From positions 1 through 12,275 of the forward strand of contig CANRAQ010000032.1 of the NCBI GenBank assembly GCA_947628725.1: DNA of 12,275 nucleotides. The letters are read 5' to 3'. Numbering within the stretch: position 1 is the first letter of the stretch; each line of letters begins with the position of its first letter. The DNA comes from an uncultured Bacilli bacterium. Lineage in GTDB: Bacteria > Bacillota_I > Bacilli_A > RF39 > UBA660. A program made the translations under genes and the position numbers. Below the pieces are notes generated by a model. It saw only the letters and a list, made by a program, of their open reading frames with translations. It was not told the origin of the DNA and did no database searches. Below, in pieces: positions 1 through 6,286 of this stretch.

Positions 1-52
1 ATAACAGTTCTAAAAATAAAGTTTGTCCATATATTTTAGTATGGAGGATATT

Positions 53-2644
53 ATGTATAATGGACTAACTGATGAAGAAGTAATAGAAAGTAGAAAAAAA
101 TATGGAAGTAATGAACTAAATAAAACTAAAAAAGATAGTTTTTTTAAATTACTTATAAGTACTTTAGGAGATCCTATAATTAAAATATTGTTAATTGCTT
201 TAGCCATTAAGACAGTATTTTTATTTAGAAATTTTGATTGGTATGAAACTATAGGAATTGTAATTGCTATAGCATTAGCATCATTTATATCTACAATATC
301 TGAATATGGTAGTGAACAGGCATTTGAAAAATTGCAGGATGAAGTATCAAAGATATGTGTAAATGTAATTAGAAATGGTAAAAAAAAGCAAATACCTATA
401 AATGAGGTAGTAGTTAATGATATAGTATGTTTAGAAACTGGGGATAAAATACCAGCAGATGGTATTATAATAAAAGGTAAAATAAGTGTAGATGAATCTA
501 GTTTAAATGGGGAAACTAAGGAATCATATAAAGAATCTATAATTAATTTAAATTTAGTTAATGATAAAAATAGAGTATATAAAGGTAGTGTTGTTTATAG
601 TAATACTGCCCTTATGAAAGTAACTCAAGTTGGTGAAAATACATTCTATGGAAAGATAGCCTTAGAACTTCAAGAAAAACAACCTGAAACTCCATTAAAG
701 TTAAGACTTAGAGAACTTGCTAAATTCATAAGTAAAATAGGATATGTAGGCGCAATTTTAGTTTTTTTCTCATATATGTTTAAGGTTGTAGTAATAAATA
801 ATGGATTTAATTTAAGTGAAATATATAAAACTATAACTAATTTTCCATTAATAACGGGACATATTTTATATGCATTTACTTTATGTGTAACTATAATAAT
901 AGTAGCGGTTCCTGAAGGACTTCCTATGATGATAACTTTAGTACTTTCTTCTAATATGAAAAGAATGTTAAAGGATAATGTATTAGTTAGAAAATTAGTA
1001 GGAATAGAAACATCTGGAAGTATAAATATACTTTTTACAGATAAAACTGGTACTTTGACTAAAGGAAAATTAGAGGTTAAAAATATAGTAAATGGGGACT
1101 TAAAAGAATATAAAAATGAAAAAGCATTAGAAAAGAATAAAAAATATTATGATATAGTAAAGACTTCATGCGTAGTGAATAATCAAAGTAGTTATTCCGA
1201 AGATAAAATAATTGGTGGAAATATAACTGATAGAGCAATACTTTCATATTTTAAAAATGATAATAAAAAAATTAAAAAAGATGAAAGTTTTCCATTTGAT
1301 AGTAAAAATAAATATTCTTGTACTAAAGTAGATGGTATAAATTATATAAAAGGTGCGCCTGAAATAATTTTAAAAAATTGTATTGATTATTATGATAGTG
1401 AAGGTAATGTTAGAAAAATAAATAATTTATTTAGATTAAAAAATTTAATTAATGATAATACTAAAAATGGAATAAGAGTTTTAGTTTTAGCTACATCAAA
1501 AAATAAAATTATAAATGATTTAAAAAATTTAACTTTAGTTGGTATAGTACTTATAAAAGATGATGTAAGACCTGAAGCCATTGAAGGAGTAAAAATGGTA
1601 ACAAATGCGCATATCAAAACTATAATGATTACAGGTGATAATAAAGATACTGCAACTTCTATTGCTAAAGAAGTTGGAATATATAAAGATGGTGATTTGG
1701 TTTTAACTAGTGAGGAATTATCTAAACTTACTGATGAACAATTAAAAAGTAAACTTATGCAGATATCTGTAGTTGCAAGAAGTCTTCCAACAGATAAAAG
1801 TAGATTAGTTAGAATAAGTCAAGAATTAAATTTAGTGGTTGGTATGACAGGTGATGGAGTTAACGATGCTCCTGCTTTAAAAAAAGCAGATGTTGGATTT
1901 AGTATGGGTAGTGGAACTGAAGTTGCTAAAGAAGCAAGCGACATAGTAATATTAGATGATAATTTTATTTCTATATCTAAAGCGATCCTATTTGGTAGAA
2001 CGATTTTTAAAAGCATAAGAAAGTTTATAATACTTCAGTTAACTATTAATTTATGTGCATTATCTTTATCTATAATAGGACCATTTATAGGTATAGAAAT
2101 GCCTATAACAGTTATACAAATGTTATGGATAAATATGGTTATGGATACACTTGCTGGACTTGCATTTTCATTTGAACCGCCATTGAAGGAATATATGTAT
2201 GAATATCCTAAGAAAAAAGATGAATCTATAATGAATAAATATATGTTAAATCAAATATTTTTAACTGGACTTTTTTCATCTTTTATATGCATATTGTTTT
2301 TAAAGTTACCTATAATAAGAAATTTATATAGAAGTGAAGAATATTTATATACTGCATTTTTTGGATTATTTATATTTATAGATATATTTAATAGTTTTAA
2401 TGCAAGAACACATAGATTAAATATTTTAGCTAATGTTCTTAAAAATAAAATGTTTATATTTATAATGATATTTATAGTAATAGTACAAGTATTACTTATA
2501 TATTTTGGAGGTAGTGTATTTAGAACTACAGGACTATCTTTATTTGAATTTGAAGTAATGATATTATTCTCTTTAACAGTTATACCATTTGATGGTATTA
2601 GAAAGTTAATTTTAAAAAGTAAAGGATTAAAATATGGAGTTTGA
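53..2644 (+). CDS. PMCA-type calcium-translocating P-type ATPase (P2B-like)
   Basis: Integral membrane pump predicted to export Ca2+ from the cytoplasm using ATP. With the start at 53 it has 863 residues, normal for bacterial Ca2+-ATPases. Seen: actuator loop NGETKES with E154; TM4 motif PEGLP at 287-291; phosphorylation motif DKTGTLT with D330; nucleotide-binding KGAPE at 433; hinge TGDGVNDAP with D601 and D605; about ten membrane segments (two N-terminal, two around 228-290, six C-terminal). TM5 has N666 followed by A669 where SERCA has a Ca2+ site I glutamate, and TM6 has N694 and D698. This is the PMCA pattern with only Ca2+ site II, so one Ca2+ per ATP is expected (family inference). The reading frame is open from a TTG at 23, but GGAGGA at 43-48 lies 4 bases before ATG 53, so 53 is the better start. 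It stops at TGA. The next gene follows after 43 bases without a visible terminator. Ca2+ is the best guess for the ion; other divalent cations are not excluded. Confidence 0.93.
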   Translation: MYNGLTDEEVIESRKKYGSNELNKTKKDSFFKLLISTLGDPIIKILLIALAIKTVFLFRNFDWYETIGIVIAIALASFISTISEYGSEQAFEKLQDEVSKICVNVIRNGKKKQIPINEVVVNDIVCLETGDKIPADGIIIKGKISVDESSLNGETKESYKESIINLNLVNDKNRVYKGSVVYSNTALMKVTQVGENTFYGKIALELQEKQPETPLKLRLRELAKFISKIGYVGAILVFFSYMFKVVVINNGFNLSEIYKTITNFPLITGHILYAFTLCVTIIIVAVPEGLPMMITLVLSSNMKRMLKDNVLVRKLVGIETSGSINILFTDKTGTLTKGKLEVKNIVNGDLKEYKNEKALEKNKKYYDIVKTSCVVNNQSSYSEDKIIGGNITDRAILSYFKNDNKKIKKDESFPFDSKNKYSCTKVDGINYIKGAPEIILKNCIDYYDSEGNVRKINNLFRLKNLINDNTKNGIRVLVLATSKNKIINDLKNLTLVGIVLIKDDVRPEAIEGVKMVTNAHIKTIMITGDNKDTATSIAKEVGIYKDGDLVLTSEELSKLTDEQLKSKLMQISVVARSLPTDKSRLVRISQELNLVVGMTGDGVNDAPALKKADVGFSMGSGTEVAKEASDIVILDDNFISISKAILFGRTIFKSIRKFIILQLTINLCALSLSIIGPFIGIEMPITVIQMLWINMVMDTLAGLAFSFEPPLKEYMYEYPKKKDESIMNKYMLNQIFLTGLFSSFICILFLKLPIIRNLYRSEEYLYTAFFGLFIFIDIFNSFNARTHRLNILANVLKNKMFIFIMIFIVIVQVLLIYFGGSVFRTTGLSLFEFEVMILFSLTVIPFDGIRKLILKSKGLKYGV

Positions 2645-2687
2645 CAATAATATAAATAGGTGCTAGAATACTTCGTAGGTGATGTAA

Positions 2688-3371
2688 ATGAAAAAAATTT
2701 TAATTATATTTACTATAAGTTTACTTTGTTTTGGATATACGAAAAGTGAAAAAATGGTAATGCAAAATGATTATAAATATTATAAAAGTAATACTGTTGA
2801 AGTAGTAAAAAATGATGATACTGTTAAGTTAGTTAATACATCTAAAACAAATAAAGAAAAAACCAGTATTAGACAAATAATAGAAAGAATAAAAGCTTGG
2901 TACGAAGAAAATAAAGAAGAACTAAAAAGAATATCAAAAGAAATAATAGAAGAAGATAAACAAACTTTAAAGGATACAGCAACTAAAACAAAAACATGGT
3001 ATGAAGAAAATAAAGAAGAAATTAAAGATACATCAAAGGAAATATTAGAAGATAGCAAAGAAACTATAAAAGATACAGCAACTAAAACAAAAACATGGTA
3101 TCAGGAAAATAAAGAAGAAATTAAAGATGCATCAAAAGAAATAATAGAAGAAGATAAAGAAACTTTAAAAGATGTAAAAGATAAAGCAAAAGATTGGTAT
3201 AATGATAGTTCTGTAAAGAGTACAGTAGATGCAGCAAAGGATAAAGCAAAAAATTGGTATAACGGCAGTTCTATAAAAGGTGCGGTAGATACAATAAAAG
3301 ATACTGCAAAAAAACAATATGAAGATGATAAAAACACAATAAAAGAATTATATGAAAGTTTAAAAGATTAA
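2688..3371 (+). CDS. Secreted 11-mer (hendecad) repeat protein, LEA/apolipoprotein-like
   Basis: A 227-residue exported protein of unknown function. Residues 1-20 form a Sec-type signal peptide (MKKILIIF followed by a hydrophobic stretch); the Cys at about 14 is not in a proper lipobox, so anchoring as a lipoprotein is unlikely. Residues 21-69 are Lys/Asn-rich linker. From residue 70 come three 33-residue units, each opening with (A/T)WY(E/Q)ENKEE and each divisible into 3 x 11. Two shorter 20-residue units follow (DWYNDSSVK, NWYNGSSIK), then a degenerate tail. W71, W104, W137, W170 and W190 mark the unit starts. The pattern predicts long charged amphipathic helices, as in group 3 LEA proteins or apolipoproteins. 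The start is ATG 2688 behind AGGTGATG at 2678-2685, which pairs with the anti-Shine-Dalgarno. It is probably co-transcribed with the ATPase. A role in envelope stress or membrane binding is only a guess. Confidence 0.85.
   Translation: MKKILIIFTISLLCFGYTKSEKMVMQNDYKYYKSNTVEVVKNDDTVKLVNTSKTNKEKTSIRQIIERIKAWYEENKEELKRISKEIIEEDKQTLKDTATKTKTWYEENKEEIKDTSKEILEDSKETIKDTATKTKTWYQENKEEIKDASKEIIEEDKETLKDVKDKAKDWYNDSSVKSTVDAAKDKAKNWYNGSSIKGAVDTIKDTAKKQYEDDKNTIKELYESLKD
2895..3311 (+). repeat. Tandem in-frame repeats: three 99-bp units then two 60-bp units
   Basis: Units lie at 2895-2993, 2994-3092 and 3093-3191 (33 codons each), then 3192-3251 and 3252-3311 (20 codons each). The DNA of units 1-3 is conserved. 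For example the GATACAGC motif at 2973 recurs exactly 99 bases later at 3072, and about 65 bases around each unit junction differ at only a few sites. This suggests recent duplication or ongoing homogenisation, not just conserved protein sequence. Unit number may therefore vary between strains. Confidence 0.85.
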
Positions 3372-3390
3372 TGTATAATAAATAAAAAAA

Positions 3391-3413
3391 CTCCCATAAT
3401 AGTAACGGGAGGG
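3391..3413 (+). promoter_or_regulatory. Hairpin covering the ribosome-binding site of the lipoprotein gene
   Basis: CTCCC at 3391-3395 can pair with GGGAG at 3407-3411 across an 11-base loop. The 3' arm is the Shine-Dalgarno itself (GGGAGGG, 3407-3413, 5 bases before ATG 3419). Folding would hide the ribosome-binding site. A TATAAT at 3374-3379 just upstream could place a transcription start near 3386, but its -35 region is poor. Seven A residues precede the stem, so on the minus strand the same bases look like an intrinsic terminator, though no minus-strand gene needs one. A regulatory role is inference. Confidence 0.5.
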
Positions 3414-3418
3414 AATAT

Positions 3419-3964
3419 ATGAAAAAGATATTATCTACAATTGGTTTGTTATTTATATTAACAGGATGTTCATTAGGAAATATGGATAATACTCCAACTA
3501 AGCAAGTTGAAAAATATTTGAATAATTATCAAACATTAGATTCAAATATACTTACTAAACTTGATTCTATAGTTGATGAAGAAACATTATTAAGTGACAC
3601 TCAAAAAGATACTTATAGAGACATACTAAAAAAACATTATCAGGATTTAACTTACACAATAAAAGAAGAAACTGTAAATGGTGATAAAGCAACAGTAGAA
3701 GCAGAAATAGAAGTAAACGATTATACTAAAGCATTAAGGTCTGCAGAAGAATATAAAGTATCAAATGAAAGTGAATTTAATGATGAAAATGGTGTATATG
3801 ACGAAGAAAAATATCAAGAATATAGACTTGGATTACTAAAAGATACTAAAGATAGAGTAAAATATACTATATATTTTTCATTAACTAAACAAGATGATGA
3901 ATGGACATTAGATACATTATCACAAACAGATGAAGATAAAATACTAGGAATATATGAATATTAA
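3419..3964 (+). CDS. Small lipoprotein of unknown function
   Basis: A 181-residue protein with a lipoprotein signal peptide: MKKIL, hydrophobic core, and lipobox LTGC with C17 as the expected lipidated cysteine. The mature part starts with a short SLGNMDNTP linker. A globular region of alternating helix and strand follows, with VNGDKATVEAEIEV around residues 81-94 and a C-terminal WTLDTLSQTDEDKILGIY. The pattern (helical start, then strands ending in a WTLD-type strand) resembles the NTF2-like/DUF4878 lipoproteins common in Firmicutes. That resemblance is from memory and no active site is visible. The protein would sit on the outer face of the cytoplasmic membrane. Its stop codon lies inside the loop of the following terminator, so this gene ends a transcription unit that may begin with the ATPase. 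No function is assigned. Confidence 0.85.
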   Translation: MKKILSTIGLLFILTGCSLGNMDNTPTKQVEKYLNNYQTLDSNILTKLDSIVDEETLLSDTQKDTYRDILKKHYQDLTYTIKEETVNGDKATVEAEIEVNDYTKALRSAEEYKVSNESEFNDENGVYDEEKYQEYRLGLLKDTKDRVKYTIYFSLTKQDDEWTLDTLSQTDEDKILGIYEY

Positions 3965-3985
3965 AAAAACCTAGTATTTTTTTTT
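3938..3985 (+). terminator. Intrinsic terminator after the lipoprotein gene
   Basis: AAAATACTAGG at 3938-3948 is perfectly complementary to CCTAGTATTTT at 3970-3980, an 11-bp stem with a 21-base AT-rich loop. A T-run extends to 3985. The left arm lies within the last codons of the lipoprotein gene and the stop codon is in the loop. Confidence 0.85.
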
Positions 3986-3993
3986 GTTTGTGA

Positions 3994-4005
3994 TATAATT
4001 ATAAT
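3994..4005 (+). promoter_or_regulatory. Candidate -10 elements for the Abi gene
   Basis: Two abutting TATAAT hexamers at 3994-3999 and 4000-4005 follow directly after the terminator T-run. No good -35 is visible at 17 bases upstream (CTAGTA, inside the terminator arm). Transcription from the first would begin around 4006, right at the GGTGG Shine-Dalgarno, giving a very short leader. Confidence 0.45.
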
Positions 4006-4015
4006 GGTGGATAGA

Positions 4016-4948
4016 ATGGGTAAGAAGACATTTAAAACATTAGATGAACAAATTGAAATTTTTAGATCTAGAGGACTTATAATAAATAATGAGGAAAAAG
4101 CAAAAGATATATTATTGCGTGAAAATTACTTTTTTATAAATGGATATAGACATCTATTTATGAAATCATGGAAAGAAACTAATTTTATACCAGGAACAAC
4201 ATTTGAAGAATTGTATGCGATGTTTGTATTTGATAGAAGAGTAAGAAATATATTTTTTAAAAATTTACTTATTGTAGAAAATAATATTAAGTCACTTATA
4301 AGTTATCAATTATCTAAAAAGTATGGTTTTAAGGAAAAAGATTATTTAAATCCTAATAATTTCTCTAAAGATCCTATTAAAATTAGACATGTACATGATG
4401 TACTTAATAAAGTAAAAAGGCAAATCAGAGTAAATGGTAAGCAACATTCAGCAACTATGCATTACATAACAAATTATGGATATATTCCACTTTGGATTTT
4501 AGTTAAGGTACTATCATTTGGAATAGTCTCTGAATTATATGGAATTTTAGATTTTTCAGATCAACAAGAAGTAGCTGGTTTTTATGGCATTGATACTGAA
4601 ATGTTAGAGGTATATTTAACTATATTATCTAATTATAGAAATTTATGTGCTCATGAAGATATTTTATATGATCATAGAACTCAAAAATGTATTCCTAATA
4701 ATAAATATCATGAACAACTTAATATAGATATGACTGATGGAGAATATAACTATGGTAAAAATGACCTATTCTCAGTTGTAATAATGCTTAAAAGTTTACT
4801 AACTGATGGTGAATTTAAAGATTTTATAAATGAGGTTGGATATGAAATGGATATACTTAGTGGAAAAACTAGTACTCTTGGAATTAATGCTTTTTTAAAT
4901 AAAATAGGTTTCCCAGAAAATTGGAGAGATATAGCAAATTTGAAATAA
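4016..4948 (+). CDS. Abi_2 (AbiD/AbiF) family abortive-infection protein with HEPN motif
   Basis: A 310-residue soluble protein matching the Abi_2 family (PF07751), known from lactococcal AbiD/AbiF phage-resistance proteins. Seen in order: N-terminal KTFKTLDEQIEIFRSRGLII, the RENYFFINGYRHLF block (35-48), IPLWILVKVLSFGIVSELY around 157-175, and LSNYRNLCAHEDILY around 204-218 containing R208-x4-H213. That is the R-x(4-6)-H signature of HEPN ribonucleases. The C-terminal end is IGFPENW. All hallmark blocks are present and length is normal, so it looks intact. Family knowledge: HEPN proteins often cleave RNA, and Abi_2 proteins are discussed as relatives of Cas13. RNase activity here is inference. 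ATG 4016 has GGTGG 5 bases upstream; an in-frame ATG at 4004 lies inside the -10 and is unlikely. It has its own terminator, so it is probably monocistronic. Likely role: phage defence by growth arrest. Confidence 0.88.
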   Translation: MGKKTFKTLDEQIEIFRSRGLIINNEEKAKDILLRENYFFINGYRHLFMKSWKETNFIPGTTFEELYAMFVFDRRVRNIFFKNLLIVENNIKSLISYQLSKKYGFKEKDYLNPNNFSKDPIKIRHVHDVLNKVKRQIRVNGKQHSATMHYITNYGYIPLWILVKVLSFGIVSELYGILDFSDQQEVAGFYGIDTEMLEVYLTILSNYRNLCAHEDILYDHRTQKCIPNNKYHEQLNIDMTDGEYNYGKNDLFSVVIMLKSLLTDGEFKDFINEVGYEMDILSGKTSTLGINAFLNKIGFPENWRDIANLK

Positions 4949-4973
4949 ATATGCCGATTTGACATATTTTTTT
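4948..4973 (+). terminator. Weak intrinsic terminator after the Abi gene
   Basis: AATATG (4948-4953) pairs with CATATT (4963-4968) around a 9-base loop, followed by a run of seven T from 4967. It is AT-rich and marginally stable, but correctly placed directly after the stop codon. Confidence 0.55.
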
Positions 4974-4977
4974 CAAT

Positions 4978-5006
4978 TTGACAATACAAAAAAATTATGT
5001 TAATAT
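4978..5006 (+). promoter_or_regulatory. Strong sigma-A promoter with extended -10
   Basis: Perfect -35 TTGACA at 4978-4983, a 17-base spacer, and -10 TAATAT at 5001-5006 preceded by TGT (extended -10, 4998-5000). This is the best promoter in the window. The expected start is near 5013, with the Shine-Dalgarno AAAGGGGA (5018-5025) just after it. A second ATTTGACA copy at 4957-4964 has no matching -10. Confidence 0.85.
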
Positions 5007-5030
5007 ATGCGCTGATGAAAGGGGATTTTT

Positions 5031-5690
5031 ATGAAAAAGAGTGATTTAGATTTTGAATTAATAAAAATAAATGGAGAGGTATTATGTGTAAATCGTAATA
5101 ATAAAAAAATATTATTTGATTATATATCAAGAATAATATCAGATGGAATAAAAAATTACGGTGGTGTAAGAACAACTGAAGATGATATAGTTTATAATAG
5201 TAGTTGTGTAGTTGGTACCGGTGGAATAACATATAGATTTGCATTTAAAAATGTTTATGAAACGGTTAGTAGAGGTGTTTTAACCTTAAGAATAAGCAAT
5301 AGTAATTATAGAGAACTTGAAGAACAAGTTGATATATTACAAGCCCATCATGAAAAAATTCAACAACTTATAACTAATAAGAAATTAGCCACTATATCAG
5401 TTTTAACAACAATACCAGTATTTGCATTAGGATTAATTGGTTTTGCAAATATTAATGTAGAAGATAAAAATGAAAAACCTAATGTACCTGATACTACATA
5501 TGTAACAGAAAGTGATAAAATGTCTGAAGATAATGATAGAAAAACATATGAATCATTATACAGGGAAGTTGGTATTAAGTTATATGGTGAAAACTTTACT
5601 CAAAATATGTCACCAGAGATGGATGAAGAAATAAAGAGTATAGTTGAAGAAATTTTAAAAGTAGAACAAGGTTATCAAAAACAACTTTAA
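5031..5690 (+). CDS. Unrecognised single-pass membrane protein
   Basis: A 219-residue protein I do not recognise. Residues 1-95 look globular, starting MKKSDLDFELIKINGEVLCV, with a Gly/Thr-rich strand region (VVGTGGITYRF) and no signal peptide. Residues 95-117 form a charged helix (RELEEQVDILQAHHEKIQQL), possibly a coiled coil. One membrane segment spans about 119-140. The KK at 117-118 before it predicts an N-terminus in the cytoplasm. The C-terminal 80 residues would be outside, acidic, ending in a helix (EMDEEIKSIVEEILKVEQ). It has a strong promoter, an AAAGGGGA ribosome-binding site 5 bases before ATG 5031, and its own terminator, so it is a single-gene unit. It lies between an Abi_2 gene and a toxin-antitoxin operon. 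A sensor or effector in defence is conceivable from position only. Confidence 0.8.
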   Translation: MKKSDLDFELIKINGEVLCVNRNNKKILFDYISRIISDGIKNYGGVRTTEDDIVYNSSCVVGTGGITYRFAFKNVYETVSRGVLTLRISNSNYRELEEQVDILQAHHEKIQQLITNKKLATISVLTTIPVFALGLIGFANINVEDKNEKPNVPDTTYVTESDKMSEDNDRKTYESLYREVGIKLYGENFTQNMSPEMDEEIKSIVEEILKVEQGYQKQL

Positions 5691-5712
5691 AATAGACGCA
5701 AAGTCTATTTTT
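5689..5712 (+). terminator. Intrinsic terminator, copy 1 of the flanking direct repeat
   Basis: AAAATAGAC (5689-5697) pairs with GTCTATTTT (5703-5711), a 9-bp stem with loop GCAAA, followed by a T-run. It starts within the stop codon of the membrane-protein gene. Confidence 0.85.
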
Positions 5713-5717
5713 AAATT
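5690..5717. repeat. 28-bp direct repeat, left copy (flanks the toxin-antitoxin operon)
   Basis: The 28 bases from AAATAGACGCAAAG through TTTTTAAATT are identical to 6734-6761. The copies lie in the same orientation, 1044 bases apart start to start, and enclose exactly the two-gene operon with its upstream region. Identity ends sharply at both edges apart from chance AT matches. Confidence 0.9.
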
Positions 5718-5744
5718 AAAAAATTATAAAGTACATAATACTTT

Positions 5745-5771
5745 ATATCATTTTCCTTTGAAATATGATAT
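5745..5771. promoter_or_regulatory. Inverted repeat, candidate operator of the toxin-antitoxin operon
   Basis: ATATCAT (5745-5751) and ATGATAT (5765-5771) form a dyad with centres 20 bp apart, about two helical turns. Inner TT/AA pairs extend the symmetry. It lies just before a TATAAT (5775-5780) and the AGGAGG at 5781-5786. No good -35 is visible, so the real promoter is uncertain. Autoregulation by the antitoxin or the complex is inference. Confidence 0.4.
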
Positions 5772-5794
5772 TATTATAATAGGAGGTTGTGAAA

Positions 5795-6286
5795 ATGGAA
5801 AAAGTAGAAAACATTGCTAAATACATTTTATTTTTAGATAAGAATAATGATATATTCATTAACAAATTATTAACTTTAAATGGTAGAGATTGTTACGAAG
5901 GTAATGTTAGATTAAATAAGTATTTGCATATAATGCAAATGGTTTATTTTGCCATGACAGATAAGAAATTATTTGATGAAGAAATGTATGCTTTTGATAA
6001 TGGTGTAGTAGTTAATTCTGTAATGAATAATTATGTTTATTTAAAATCTACAAAAGATTCTTATAATATTTCTGATATAGATGTAAAAAATTATATTGAA
6101 AAAATGTTTAATATTTTAAAATATGCACCTCTAGAAGATTTAATTGAAATATCACATCAAGACGAAGAATGGAGAAAAAAACACAATTTTTATCAAAAGA
6201 AAGATCAATTGATAGATGTTGACAGTCAAAAAGAAAATTATAAAATTATGTGTGCAGATTTTATAGACATGCTAAATAATGATTGA
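5795..6286 (+). CDS. Panacea-type (DUF4065/SocA-like) antitoxin
   Basis: A 163-residue soluble protein resembling the Panacea domain, known as a promiscuous antitoxin domain paired with many unrelated toxins. Seen: an N-terminal helix (MEKVENIAKYILFL), then a block matching the domain core: RLNKYLHIMQMVYFAMTDKK, LFDEEMYAFDNGVVVNSV (59-76; compare the family's LFDEEIEAWKYGPVVPEV style), and ISHQDEEWRKK (119-129; compare THQ..PWKKA). ATG 5795 is 8 bases from AGGAGG (5781-5786). The GTG at 5789 would be too close, though the frame is open there. The stop TGA overlaps the next gene by 8 bases. Isoleucine codons ATT and ATA are about equally used (8 and 6), unlike rluB. Predicted role: neutralise the downstream protein by direct binding. 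The family assignment is from motif memory and fairly secure. Confidence 0.75.
   Translation: MEKVENIAKYILFLDKNNDIFINKLLTLNGRDCYEGNVRLNKYLHIMQMVYFAMTDKKLFDEEMYAFDNGVVVNSVMNNYVYLKSTKDSYNISDIDVKNYIEKMFNILKYAPLEDLIEISHQDEEWRKKHNFYQKKDQLIDVDSQKENYKIMCADFIDMLNND

Noticed and set aside
2655..2750. Short GTG-started frame of about 30 codons between the ATPase and the repeat protein
   Set aside because: It overlaps the real gene out of frame and has only a weak site upstream; the second AGGTG (2678) serves ATG 2688.
2895..3191. Type III toxin-antitoxin RNA repeats or a CRISPR-like array
   Set aside because: The 99-bp units are in frame within a signal-peptide protein, are contiguous without spacers, and preserve an 11-residue protein period.
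3384..3411. Minus-strand intrinsic terminator (stem then seven T on the minus strand)
   Set aside because: There is no minus-strand gene to terminate. The same stem is better explained as a ribosome-binding-site hairpin on the + strand.
4957..4964. Second TTGACA-containing box as a tandem promoter
   Set aside because: No -10-like hexamer lies 16-18 bases downstream; it is partly inside the Abi terminator hairpin.
4949..5030. Non-coding RNA partner of the Abi protein
   Set aside because: Only 82 bases, already filled by a terminator, a strong promoter for the next gene and its ribosome-binding site; no further stable structure seen.
2642..6286. Mycoplasma-type genetic code (TGA as Trp), suggested by the very low G+C
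   Set aside because: All long frames use TGG for Trp with no internal TGA, and TGA ends the ATPase and the antitoxin at sensible places.
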